Of a stretch of 64,000 nt of DNA, positions 23,969 to 35,216 are shown in pieces. The notes under the pieces were generated by a model. That model did no database searches, was not told where the DNA came from, and was given only the letters and a program-made list of their open reading frames with translations. The stretch's first letter is position 1. Every line of letters begins with the position of its first letter. The DNA is taken from the NCBI GenBank assembly GCA_963556305.1, contig OY745773.1, positions 558,001-622,000 on the forward strand, written 5' to 3'. A program made the translations under genes and the position numbers. The stretch comes from Platismatia glauca (lineage: Eukaryota; Ascomycota; Lecanoromycetes; Lecanorales; Parmeliaceae).

Positions 23969-24866
23969 CTAAGCGCCAATCTGCAGCATTTCCCTCAACC
24001 CATTCTCGACCCCTCTCAACCATCTTCCCTTCCGCTCCAACTCGTTCGCACCCCCACCTTCCCGCTTCCTTCCAACCGCCTCCCTCGCAAACTCCACAGC
24101 CCGTTCTCTTTCCAGCTCCAGCTTCTGCAACTCCCTTTCTTCGTTCTCCAACGATCTCGTCTGTCTCGGCAGCGCCTGCTTCAACGCCTTGATCTGGGCG
24201 TTCACTTCGTCAAGGTCAGCCTGCCTCTCGTCCAGCAGCTCCAGCGTCGCCGGCAACGGCATGGCAAGCGCTGGGTTCGTCTCGTCTGCATCTGCCGACT
24301 GATTCTGCTTCCTCAGTCTCGCCAGTGTCTGATTCAGATCCTCAATCTGTGGCGGTAGCGCCGATAGTAGTGTTGTCTGCAATGAGATTGTCTCGTAGCG
24401 CCTGCTCAAATCCCTTCCTCGCGCGTCCAATTCCTTAACGATTTCGCCCACATGTTCCTTCTGTGCTTTCAACACGGCTTTGACCTCCGTCAGCTGGCTT
24501 TCGAGTTCGATGTTTTCACCGTGTTCGACTATTAAGGGAGGGTCGCCGACGATGGCGCGGAGGAATTTCTCTTTGGTTACCTGTTCGAGGTAGGAGAAGC
24601 GGAGTTTTGAGAAGAGTTCCTGTGGACGTTCGACTCAGCTTTGTATGTAGTACCGGGGATGGGAAAGCATGTACCTTGTAATGGCTCAGGTCAGCCTCTA
24701 GAGACTCTGGTGAGGGATTATCGAAAGCGGAGGTGGAAACATCGGATGTACGGTGGGGAGTAGGAGTAGCGGAGATGGGTTCGCTGAGGCGAATGATTGA
24801 GAGAGAGCTGTCTGGTAGAGCGCGAAGCCCCTGCAAGATGTTCACGACACGTTGAGGATCTGCCAT
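23969..24866 (-). CDS. SOS7: kinetochore protein Sos7-like coiled coil
   Basis: Two exons, 24866-24675 and 24619-23969, give 280 aa (286 aa if the Met at 24884 is used). The 55 nt intron joins DLSHYK to ELFSKLRFSYLEQVTKEKFL. That junction is the conserved start of the Sos7 coiled-coil domain, a fission yeast kinetochore component tied to the Mis12/NMS complexes. Nearly all residues after about 95 are long heptad-like helices rich in Glu, Gln, Leu and Arg, ending with LRGVENGLREML. The N-terminus is a Ser/Thr-rich linker. It sits head-to-head with the Arg/Ser-rich nuclear protein gene. Assignment rests on the ELFSKLRFSYLEQVTKEKF block; the rest is generic coiled coil. Confidence 0.75.
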
Positions 24867-25170
24867 CTTGCTGATGTCCTGCACGGAACGTTGGACAAAG
24901 TAGCGCGAGAAGGAGAGGGTTTGTTTACATTTTGACGCAACGAATCCAACATAATCTTATCTTATCTTATCTGAAACGTTTTCTTGGCAGCGTCACATAC
25001 GTCCCGAGCGAGCGAGCGTCCTCCTTCATGCGAAACACACACGCAGATTGTACGATTGGCCAACCCTTTGTCCTTCTTTTCAATTGATCGCATTATGGAT
25101 GACATATAGTGAGCCATATTTGCAGAGCCATCTTGCCATTCATCTTTTCTGTCCATCCTTCAAATCCACT
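24867..25170. promoter_or_regulatory. shared promoter of SOS7 and the SR-rich gene
   Basis: About 300 bp separate the divergent starts, so a bidirectional promoter is likely. A short TTATC-type microsatellite lies at about 24955-24972. No defined factor site was identified. Confidence 0.4.
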
Positions 25171-26441
25171 ATGCCAAGCTCAGAGCATTTGTCAGACGAC
25201 TATGTCGCCCAGCTCCTCGCCAAAGATGCAAAGACCAGCAACACGAAGTACTCCGCTTACGGTCTACAGGATCTTCTACCCCGGAGGTGAGCCTCTGACA
25301 AAGAGAAGTAATTTGAGATGCTAAATCATATAGGTCAACTTTCAATGCCCCCAAGCCAAACACAAGGTTCCTGAAGAATATCATCAGAGAAACGGACAGT
25401 CATAATGCTGCTCTACGGGCTAAGGAAGTTGAAGAGTCACGGGCACGTCTTCGAAACCTACGTGATAGCGACGAACAGTCATCGACTCCTAGAGGCTCAA
25501 ATGGTGGACGGAGCAGCGAGGGCCATCACCGGTCAAAGCGACAGCGGACTGACCGTGAGGATGAGGAAAAGCATGATCTACGGCGAGGTTATGAAGGCAG
25601 ACTTTCTGGGAGAGTTAGAGATGAAGACCGTTGGAGCAGCACGTCTTACCGCAAGCACCGCGAAGAGCACTATAGTAGCGACGACGACGACAAGGACCGA
25701 TACCACAAACGCCGGCATCGGCATCACCATCGCACCCACCGTCGACGCGATGACGATGACTTAAATGAGCACGGCCGGCGCAGCGAGAGGAATCATAGGC
25801 AAAGTAAATCACGGCATCGATCTCGATCACGCTCGCAACAATCAGACGGAAAGTATCATCAGCGTCATCATCGATCACACCGCCTAGCCAGATCCTCCTC
25901 ATCCGCAACCCTAGAGAGCAATGGGCACCATAGTCCTGCACCGAGGGAAAACGGACATCAAGCCCCAAGCAGCCCTTCAGCCAATGGTGATGCGAATGGA
26001 AGAAATCGAGCCAGGTCTCCAGACTCAGACTCTGATCCCCTAGATGCCATCATCGGCCCACCACCTCCAGTTCCGGCCCCCAAGGTTCAGGCACGCGGCC
26101 GTGGCAACTTTTCATCTTCCTCCGCAATGGACTCACACTTTTCTTCAAATTATGATCCATCAATCGACGTTCACCCTGATCCTGAAGTGGAAGATGACTG
26201 GGACCAGGCATTGGAGGCGATCCGAGACCGTCAGCGTTGGCAGAAGCTAGGGGCTGAGCGGCTCAAGTCTGCAGGCTTCACTGAAGAAGAGGTGAAGAAG
26301 TGGGAGACTGGTGGAGAGAAGAAGGAAGAGGATGTCAAGTGGAAGGGACGGGGCGAAGGAAGAGAATGGGACAGGGGCAAGGTTGTTGGGGACGACGTCG
26401 TGGAGACTCGACCTGAATGGGGGAGGTTGAAAGGGACTTGA
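25171..26441 (+). CDS. Arg/Ser/His-rich nuclear protein, splicing-factor 38B-like
   Basis: Two exons, 25171-25286 and 25334-26441, give 407 aa. The 47 nt intron (GTGAGC donor) joins LQDLLPRR to STFNAPKPNTRFLKNIIRET. This N-terminal block (YVAQLLAKDAKTSNTKYSAYG then NTRFLKNIIRETD) is conserved in ascomycete proteins often labelled pre-mRNA-splicing factor 38B. The middle is low-complexity RS/RH/DDD sequence, as in SR-type proteins, and includes a His/Arg run at about 155-175. The C-terminal DWDQALEAIRDRQRWQKLGAERLKSAGF block looks folded. No catalytic motif is present, and a role in mRNA processing is inferred only from composition and homologue naming. Confidence 0.78.
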
Positions 26442-26871
26442 TCAATTGGACTGGCTATGGGCATGATGCTTTTGGGTCATTTACATGACAGTCACAATAT
26501 ATACTGCGAAATTCAGGCTTTATGCCCCGTTTTCTGCATGATGCCGAGATTCAGGTCGGCTGTGAGCCTGTGGAACAACTGCCTGGGAGAGCCACTGCCT
26601 ACGTTTTGGCCGACTCATTTTGGGCCCGAGTATCCCTCGCGATAAAAGACAGGAGTAGTGTATCCTCTTTGACGAAATTTAATATGAACATCAAAAACAC
26701 AAAGCAAGTGACGGACGAGGACTAGCGCCAAAAGACATCGATCAAAGTTGCCTGGAAACGGCAAATCCTTCTAACACTCATATAAATACAACATTCGCAA
26801 TGGCATCCGCATTCCTCGCACGGCTTCGTCCAGACGGTTAAGAACACGCTTCTACACATCGGACTCTCCCC
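26442..26871. other. intergenic, nothing recognised
   Basis: 3' flank of the SR-rich gene and promoter of the FIT-family gene. No repeat or RNA gene was seen. Confidence 0.45.
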
Positions 26872-27920
26872 ATGGCATCCTCTTCATCAGCGCCCGTCCG
26901 GCGCAACGGCAGCCACCCCAAGCAGCCCGCATCTCCCGCCCCCACCTCGAGTCCAACCCACCCCCAACAACCCAGCCTCCTCCCCTCCCTCCTCCCCACC
27001 CCCCTCGAAACCTTCCTCCTATCCATCTACCCCTCCACCCTCCTCCTCGGCTCCCTCTTCTCCCTCCTCGACCCCTCCGCCCGCCGCGCCCCCTACAACC
27101 CCGTCACGCAATCGCACCCCCCCGCCGCCGCGCCCAGCTACTTCGCGCGCAAAAGCAACCTCTTCAACGTCTTCTTCGTCAAGGTCGCCTGGTTCTGGGT
27201 CACGCTCGCGTTCGTCCTCTTCCTGATGCTCCACCCGTCGACGGGGCCGAGCGGGGGGTTGGTCCTGACGCCGAAACGGGTGCGGGGGGCGCTGCGGTGG
27301 GGGCTCGTGACGCTGTGGTGGGGCGCGGTGACGCAGTGGTTTTTCGGGCCCGGGCTGGTGGATCGGGGGTTCCGGGTCACGGGGGGGGCGTGCCAGTTGG
27401 CGAGCGCGATGGAGGGGACGGGGGGGGCGAAGGAGTTTGTGACGGGGCAGGCGTGTAAGGCTGTCGGGGGGCAGTGGAGGGGCGGGCACGATATCAGCGG
27501 GCACGTTTTTATTCTGGTGTTGGGGAGTGCGTTTTTGGGGTTGGAGGTGCTGCCTGCGCTGGTGGGTGCGAAGGGGCTGAGGGAGGAGAGGATGGTGACG
27601 GGGAGGGATGGGAATGTGGGGAGGGCGGAGAGGGAGGTCGTGGGGGAGGGGGAGGAAGGGGAGCGGGAGCGGAAGACTGGTGTTGGGGCCCCTTTGATCG
27701 TGGCCGCGTTGAGTTGGTGGATGTTGCTGATGACCGCGGCGTATTTTCATACATGGTTTGAAAAGGTAAGTCGATCGCTCGTCTGCGCGCCGAGACGCAT
27801 GATGCTGACATCTGCTAGTTGACAGGACTCCTGACGGCTTTTGTTGGCGTGTTCGTCGTGTATTTCCTGCCACGAGCATTGCCGGCCATGAGGGACATCA
27901 TTGGCATGCCTGGCGTATAG
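26872..27920 (+). CDS. FIT-family (FIT2/Scs3-like) ER lipid-droplet protein
   Basis: Two exons, 26872-27765 and 27819-27920, give 331 aa. The 53 nt intron (GTAAGT donor, CTGAC branch) joins WFEK to LTGLLTAFVGVFVVYFLP. FIT proteins are ER membrane acyl-CoA diphosphatases that support lipid-droplet budding and ER lipid balance. Six hydrophobic segments are visible. The family block GGHDISGHVFIL carries the conserved His near residue 206, and the second conserved His is in AAYFHTWFEK near 293. Composition is extreme: codons end mostly in C up to about 27240 and mostly in G after that, with many C- or G-runs, unlike neighbouring genes. The reading frame is nevertheless clean. Confidence 0.9.
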
Positions 27921-28614
27921 TCTTGCCATCCAGGCAAATACACACCACTCACCGTCTCCAACTGGACCTGTGCCAATACAGATCCTTATCTAATTGTCTA
28001 CGGCTCAAGCTCAAGCACTCTTGATTCATAAATGACATGCAGGCTGGGTGCAAAGCCGGCATCACGTGAAGATCCAGCAGCCCACATTGTCGACCTTTGT
28101 GACATTTTGCCTGGCTGTCGATGAAGGGAGTTCAGACAGGAAGAAACAAAGGCTTTTGAAATACAATCTAAATCGTCGAAGGTCTTAGCAAGTGATGTGG
28201 AAGAAAGCAGAGCGTCTTATTGTTGCCTGGTAGTAGGAATAGCGGCCACAGCATCCACTCAACCACGGATGTATGCACTGGCCCATACTCAACATCCTCT
28301 TCAAGGACAGCCATGATACACGTACCAGTAGAACGCAATTAAGTACACTTGGGAGACTGGGGGTTTCGGAGCTGACATTTGTTTGTATCATGTTTACAAG
28401 AGAGCATGATCCGCAAGCATCTTTAAGCCATTGCCTCCCAATGCAATTACCAGGCCGCACCTTTCGGTCAGGCTCTAGCATCAAGAGATGATCAAAAGCT
28501 TTCAAGCATCAGTAGATGCGTATAGTTCATGTGCTTGCTTCATCCCCGACTTTCATAATCATTACCACATAATTACAATACTTTTGTCTTCACTCCCCAG
28601 ATGCCTGTTCTTGA
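27921..28614. other. intergenic between convergent genes
   Basis: 3' flanks of the FIT gene (plus) and the GH3 gene (minus). Small frames only, none convincing. Confidence 0.45.
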
Positions 28615-31600
28615 TCATGGAAGGGTCGCCGACAGTGGCAGCGTCCTCGACGAGCTTCCTACATAGACGGTCTTGGTGTAGTTCGAGATGAACCAGTTCT
28701 GAGACACGGTATCCCAATTTGAGATATCACGACGAAGGATATCGACGTGGAACGTTGTGGACGTGTTTGGCTGAATCGACAGCTTCTCGAAGCCCCTTAA
28801 TACAATCTTTGGGTCATAGGGTCCTCCGAGCGAGACGTACAGCTGTGGTACTTCGGCACCTGGTACGTTGCCAATGTTGGCGATGGTAGCCGTGACCTGG
28901 TAGAGCACATCGTATAACTCCGGGTTGCCGCCAGATGCACCCCCAGCGGCGATCAGTGGCTGTGGAGAACCGTCCTGTGAGCCAGCATTTACGAAGCTGT
29001 TGTCACCGTAGCCGGTCGTGTTTGCCGCAGTTGCAAGATCAGTGTAATTCAAGTAGGGGTAGATGTAGTAGGGAACTTGAGTTATGTTGGGAGGGAATAG
29101 GTAGTCGGCCGAGTTGTTGGAGAAGCTGCCAAACGTTGGTGCCGCAGCGGTGGAACCTGTCGTAGGAGTGTACGAGCTGCCACCATCCACGTTCAAGACC
29201 TCCAGATTCGAGTACGAGAACTCAGTGTAGCTCAGGCCAAACCCAAATTCGTAGACTGGAGTGGCATTCGCTCGATCCAAAGCTCGGTAGTCGATGAAGA
29301 CACCCTCACTGAAGTTCGTTTGAGGAGCGCCTGTACCCTCATTTGGAACATAGAGGATATCAGTCCCATAATCCTCGCGTGTTTCTGCCATCGTAAAAGG
29401 AAGCTTGGCGGCTGGGTTAACACGTCCGTAGAGAACATCTGCGATGGAATTCCCAGACTGTTCGCCGGGAACTCCAGCCCAGAGAATGGCAGTAATGTTT
29501 GGGTTGCTGGAATAGTTGCCGATAAGGACTGGACCAGTTGAGTGGATGACTAGAATTGTGTTGTTGCAAAGAGCGGAGACGTTGGTTACAAGTACGTCAC
29601 CATTTTTCCATAGAGTGAGGTTGTTGCGATCGCCAATGTTACCATCCACGCCGATGTAGCCCTCACCGCTATCGACATTAACGAAAACGATGGCAACGCT
29701 AGCTTGACCCGCAAGCGCTTGAACTTGCGTTCCAGCAAAGCCATTGGTGATTGACTGGAAAACGCCGTTGTTGGCTATGATTTCATTCTGGATGGCAGTC
29801 TCAGGCGTCACGAGATATGGGAAATTCGCACTTCCGGAACCCCAAGCCATGCCGAGAGTACCATTGTCGCAGCCTCGATCGGGACACCCGTTGGGACCTA
29901 ACGGGTTATCACCCGCATCGTCTCCAAACACCGCAGTAAACTTTTCTTTCCCTGTCAAAGGCAACGCGTTGTTTATGTTCTTGAGGAGGACAGTGCTTGC
30001 GGAGCCAATTTGGCGGATGAGGTCGGCGTGCTCTTGACGCACATCAACATGCTCATTAACCAAACCGAAGTTCATACTGGCGTAAAAATTCTCGCAGCCA
30101 TAGGTGTCGGGAGTCCAGGAGTCGAAGTTGATGGGAATCGACGTGGTATCCCGACCAACATAATACCTGGATTATGATTTCCAAGTCAGTCTTGCTTGTT
30201 TGAGGGGGGGTATGGCGAGCTTTGGAACACGTCTAGAGAGTGAACAATCCCAGGACGTGACCCGGAACTCATTGCTTGGTTCCAAAGAGGAAACATGGAC
30301 TCCAAAATTACGTACCAAGCAGCGATAATTCGAGTGGCCATATCGTCGAGACGCCATTGCGGTACTGTTCCATTCAACATAGCAATGGTCAAATTTGCTC
30401 CCCAATATGAACGGCCGCTATCGAAGACTGTGTCGCCCGGCATTGTCATATCAAGGCCTGCAAGTGCAGAACTGACACCGGAGTGCTGCGCTGCCCAATC
30501 GCTCATGACAAATCCTTGGAAACCCAGCTCGCCCTTCAGGAGGTAATTGATGATATGGCTGTTCTGGCAGGCATAACTGTTGTTGACTTGTTGGTAAGAG
30601 CACATGACGGAGCCAACACCGGCTCTGACCGCGTCTGCCCATGGCCTAAAGAGAATTAGCACAACGGTAGGATCAAGGTAGAGTATCCACGAAGAATTTA
30701 CCATAGATAGAGTTCATGCATGGTGACATCGTCAATGTTAGAGCTCAGACTATCACTGATGTTGAAGCCAAAATTAGCTGCTTCGGGGCCTTGACGAAAG
30801 TGCTCCTGCTCGTTGCCGATGAAATGTTTGGCACAAGCAATGACACCAGAGCTTTGGATGCCTTGAACGGTCTGGGCAAATAGAACGCCGGTCAACACAG
30901 GGTCAGGACTGAATTGAATTGAATTGTTAGCCGAGTCCTGCAGCTTCACACTGTATAATCCTACCTGAACCCCTCCCAATTCCGCCCGGCTTCGGGTGAT
31001 CGGCCTAGAGGACCAGCGACAGGTCCAAGCTGGACGTCTGAGCCTTTCATCTGGTGTTCAGCGCCCATTGCCTGCCCTCGAGCATACGCGATACCTCGAT
31101 CGAATGTTGCGGCAACGTTGACGCCAGCGGGGAAGACAGAATTGAAATCAGCTGTTCTCACTGTTAGCATAGTCATAATTATTTTTCAGAATGCAGGATA
31201 TGTACTGTCTCTGACACCAACAGGAGAGTCTTGCATGCACATGCTTCGGAATCCAAGTCGAGGGATAGCTCCATTTTGACCGACGCAACGCTCCCCTTGC
31301 CATCTATTAGATTGTCAGGATGCGGCCATAATGAATTTTTCAGCTTCGTGTACACACCCAACACCAGTAGTCAGATTGATCTTCTCAATCAAGGTGAGTT
31401 GGCTGACGAAAGCCGTGGCCTTCGCATAGGCACTCGCCCAGTCTCCAGCCCCAGATCCCCATGGCGAAGGGTAGTATGGTGGTGAGAAGGTCGCATCCAC
31501 CGCCGCTGCGGGATTGGGGGAGATGGCATTGGGATATGTGGTGCCGGGGTATGTCGTTGAAGTGTTTCCATCCTGCTGCATGGAGCGTTGGACAAAGTTC

Positions 31601-31638
31601 GTCGCTACCGCTAAGAAGAGGAAAGGCGTAAGCCACAT
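28615..31638 (-). CDS. secreted GH3 beta-glucosidase
   Basis: Six exons (31638-31358, 31303-31206, 31151-30965, 30908-30702, 30645-30316, 30166-28615) give 884 aa. The first four introns are 54, 54, 56 and 56 nt. The fifth is 149 nt and belongs to the introner-like family described separately. It hydrolyses terminal beta-glucosyl residues such as cellobiose outside the cell. Residues 1-16 form a signal peptide. The GH3 N-domain has LTTGVGWQGERCVGQ, MCMQDSPVGVRD, KHFIGNEQEH and GFVMSDWAAQHSG with nucleophile Asp near 307. A GH3 C-domain follows, then a fibronectin-III-like tail with VPQLYVSLGGPYDPKIVLRG. Many N-x-S/T sites are present. The start at 31638 is chosen because the hydrophobic signal follows at once; an upstream Met at 31668 is in frame. 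Confidence 0.95.
30167..30315 (-). repeat. introner-like element 1 (intron 5 of the GH3 gene)
   Basis: A 149 nt intron, minus strand, with GTACGTA at the donor, CTGACTTGG around the branch point and CCAG at the acceptor. It aligns along most of its length with the intron at 42011-42155 in an unrelated gene. Shared blocks are GTACGTA, TGGAGT/CGGAGT, CTGGGA then GTTC, ACGTGTTCCAAAGCTCGC, and CCCTCAAAC. The other introns of this gene are 54-56 nt. Confidence 0.8.
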
Positions 31639-34178
31639 GATGGGGGCGGTATGTACTCGCAGCTGCAAATCCTATACGCGCTCACGGAGATTAAAAAAGG
31701 TAAGGAACGAATGAGCATCAGCGTCTGTCGACTGGTTTGTGCAAGTGTCTAATGTACATAGGCAAGAGGCAAGTGAAGGGATATCTCAACACTTTACGCT
31801 CCTGTATTTATATTCAAAGTTGTGTAAACACCCTAGACCCTGAAGGGAGTCTCAGTGACGTCGATAAGATTCAGGCCACGGGCCTCATTGCACTTGACAC
31901 TTTGCTCGGACATCGATTGTCTCAAGAGAAACTCGCGCAACTCTACCCCGCCTCATCCGCCCCAAGTACCTATGTCGGTCAAGCTGACCCCCCCGGCAAG
32001 CCCAAAATACCAAATACATGCAGGGTCATTGCATGTTACGCGTTCTGGGGTCGTCGCCTTTGCGAGGCTGTCAGCGGCGATCAAGTCTGGCAACAGCCAA
32101 GAGAAAAGAGAAAAGAGAACGGGGTCTTGAGACTCCCATCAAGCGACGAGCCGTGCTCTACCCAGTACCCACCCAGTACCCACCCTCCGGACTCATAAAT
32201 CTGGATTGCAGGACTTTCACTTTCCCTCGGTTAGAGTTGACGTCGGATCTCGTACTTGGAGACTGGAGTTGAGGCTTGGGCCTATGGCAATTGGGAATTT
32301 GGGATCCCGTGGTCACATCGAATCAACGGGTTCTAGCACGGGTAAAGAGGCTCCTCCTGACATTCGTGATCCAGGCTGTGGAGAAGCTATCAAAGAGCCG
32401 GTTGGATGAAGCTTCCATCTCCGTGACCGAAGTCGACACTAACCATACACCCCGCATTTACGTGAGCTTCTCTCATCCACCTCTTCGACACACATGATAC
32501 GTGCAATCAACTGGGAAACAGTGTGCATGCGGTCAGCTTATGACCTTGATCATGGTCAAACTTGCATGTGATACGATACTTTGGAGATATGAAATCTATA
32601 AATATACTGGTACCCCGCTCTTGGGAGAGGGCAGAAGGGCCTTCTGGAAAAGAGGTCACCACCACCATCACTTGCAAAAGTCCCCGAAGCTCAATGCCAC
32701 CCGCTGCTAGCTTGGAATCACCGCACGCTTACATCAAGATATGCCTCCAACGGTCCAGGAGTATGACACTGGGTACGAAGAAGGCAAGTCCTGCCAGTAA
32801 CCTGACGGCTTAGACATCCCGCAGGAGCCATGGTCGTATCCGACTTTTCACGGCTTTGGCAGACGCGTTGTCTGAGGACATAGCAAGGATTGCACTATTA
32901 TGTGAGAAGTTAACGCTCGCAGAAGCTTGAATGCACCTATGATCCTTCTCTTGCTTACGGACATCATCCAGCATTTCCCATTCCCATCCATTCAACCTGT
33001 TCAGTTTTGTATGCATGGGCCAACGCACTCAAAATGTACCAGCTGAAAGGCCTTTTCGTGAGTTCTGTTGGCTCGTGATTCGGGGAGAAGACACTGCCGG
33101 TCTGCCAGGCATGGACGCTCGCACAGACGTTGACTTCTGTTCTTAGCTTGTGACTAGGGTTGTATAGATAGAAGAGGCATATTTTGTGTATTTAGGTCCA
33201 CCTTTGCAGAATATGGTTAAGGCGGTGATAATCGTCAAAATTTAGTGGCCGTATGTTGCTGCGTTTTTCACTTTGTCTTTTCCTTTTTCTATATTTGACT
33301 CAATGCCGAATATACTGGAGAGCCGGCGACGACGACGACCAATCATTGTTTTAGTTACATCTAGGCGATGCATCAATCTCTGTCTATTAGTCTGATTAAT
33401 CAAACGTCATGAGATCTTAATTGTTGGAATGGGACTTCATGTCATCTCAGATGATCGGAAACAGGAGAGGGGAAATCCCAGATTTTCTTTGCTACCTTAC
33501 TCTTTCGTTCGCACTGTCATCTTAGTGCAGGGACCCTGCTAGTCTTCTCTGTATCGTTGCAGTCTAGCCCGATTCTCTGTTCTTGAGCCGGTCCTCTTTT
33601 CTTTGAGCGTCCTGAGAATCAGGCCAATTGCACCTCGGAATGATGAGCACCCTAAGGGATACGACGCTCGCTGACGAGGTGGCAACTCTGGTAGCGGAAG
33701 CCTCAAATAAGTTCTGTCCCAGAGAGGGACGAGGCCTCAGGACATCTCGCTAATACGACAATGCAGGACTCCCAGCCAGAGACCGCATGCTAGAATATCC
33801 CATGCTCAAGATTATACAGTACAACCTCAGAAACGAACCAGGAGCCATGACCGCGCTATTCACAGATAAGGCAGTCCAGGAGATGGACGTACCGTAAAAC
33901 CTGTTCTAGAACAAAGACTATGCGCAATTAATCATTTGACAATGCACTGTGGGCAACGCGTTCTCTTTCCCAAATAGGTCAATCACACTGCTCGGACGAA
34001 AATCTCCGGCAGAAGAACGGAGGACGTATATCGCCTAATCGGGACTAGTCCATTCCCACGCCGACCCTCGGGACCTACTCCATCAGCAGCCCATTACCTA
34101 CCCCCAGCATCACATGCCCACCGTCCCCTCCGCAGCACAACCGCAGCACAACCCTATCCCCCCCCCCCCAACCGCGCC
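31639..34178. other. gene-poor intergenic stretch
   Basis: About 2.5 kb with no gene I can support. The first part is the GH3 promoter. Small frames at 31737-32198 and from 33640 (M-M-S-T-L-R-D-T-T-L..) show no domain. A short direct repeat of CCCAGTACC occurs at about 32161-32182. A 12-base C run at about 34158-34169 lies in the 5' leader of the EBP-like gene. Confidence 0.4.
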
Positions 34179-35015
34179 ATGGTATCCACACGCAACCACC
34201 CCTCCTCCTTCCCCCCCCCCGACCTCTCCCCCACCAAAGCCCCCCCCCGCTCCCCCCGCCCCGCCCGCAAAGACACCTGGACCCACGCCCCCTCCGCCAC
34301 CACCCTCCTCTGGCTCCTCGCCTCCCTGCCCCTCGTGGCCTGGGACACGGCCTACGTCCTGCTGCGCCCTTACTCCATGCCCCACGGCGCCCTCCACAGC
34401 CCCGTCTTCGCCCCCTACGCCCTCTACGGCACCGTCGACTACATCTACGGCGACAAGGCGTACCGCGAGCACAACGGCTTCACGGCCGCGCAGGCGAGCC
34501 TGAACCTCGTGGAGAGCGCGGGGTACGTGGCATACCTGTGGGTGGTGTGGCGGTACGGGGAGGGGGAGCGGCGGGTGCTGGGGGGCGGGTGGGGGGGCGT
34601 GGCGTGTCTGGTGGGATTCGCGCTGAGCGTCATGACTGTCAGTAAGACGGTGCTGTACTGTGAGTTTGCGGTCCCGGCCCCCCGTGTCGAACCGGGTTCC
34701 GGGGGGATGCGGGGAACGGAGGGCTCACGAGATCGGTAGGGGCGAACGAGGTCTTTTCGGGCTTCGAGAACGTCGGGCACAATGACCCGCTGTCGTTGCT
34801 CTTCCTGTGGATCATCCCCAAGTGAGTCGTCCGTTCTCTGTTTCTGCTTCCGCTCGCGGGGCAGAGCTGACTGGCCCGGTAGCGGATTGTGGCTTCTGTT
34901 TCCCAGCTACATGATCTATGAATTCGGCCGAGATATATTGCACGGCCTCTCCATCGCCAGTGGCGACCGAAGCAGCAAGCCTGCTAGGGCAGTAACGCCG
35001 ACCAAGGATGAATAA
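34179..35015 (+). CDS. EXPERA/emopamil-binding-like membrane protein
   Basis: Three exons (34179-34659, 34740-34821, 34883-35015) give 231 aa. The introns are 80 and 61 nt, both with GTGAGT donors. Splicing restores VLYWANEVFSGFENVGHNDP and LWIIPNGLWLLFPSYMIYEF. The four-helix EXPERA fold is shared by sterol delta8-delta7 isomerase (EBP), TMEM97 and related ER proteins. Fungal members of this subtype have no proven reaction. Visible are WDTAYVLLRPYSMPHG in helix 1, YALYGTVDYIYGDKAY, and a conserved NxGHND loop. The N-terminus is a Pro-rich 35-residue extension. As in the FIT gene, codons shift from C-ending to G-ending along the gene, here near 34495. Confidence 0.75.
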
Positions 35016-35216
35016 AAGGTTTGAAGAGAAGGTTCGGGAATGGGATCTGCGTCGGGATTTTGTACATAGGAAATGGTTTTCTATCTGGGATTATTTACAT
35101 CGAATAACTTCTCACAGCATTGCAGCCTTGCATATTAGCCCTGTACATCAAGAATCTGCAAGCCCAGATCTTCGCTCTCCATCTATCATTTCACAACGTA
35201 GCGTAGACGTTCCTCG

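Noticed and set aside
27019..27879. 286-residue antisense frame over the FIT gene
   Set aside because: Pro/His/Arg low complexity caused by extreme GC content; the sense frame has conserved family motifs.
34114..34503. Pro-rich plus-strand frame over the EBP-like gene
   Set aside because: An out-of-frame reading of C-rich sequence; the frame from 34179 carries the real protein.
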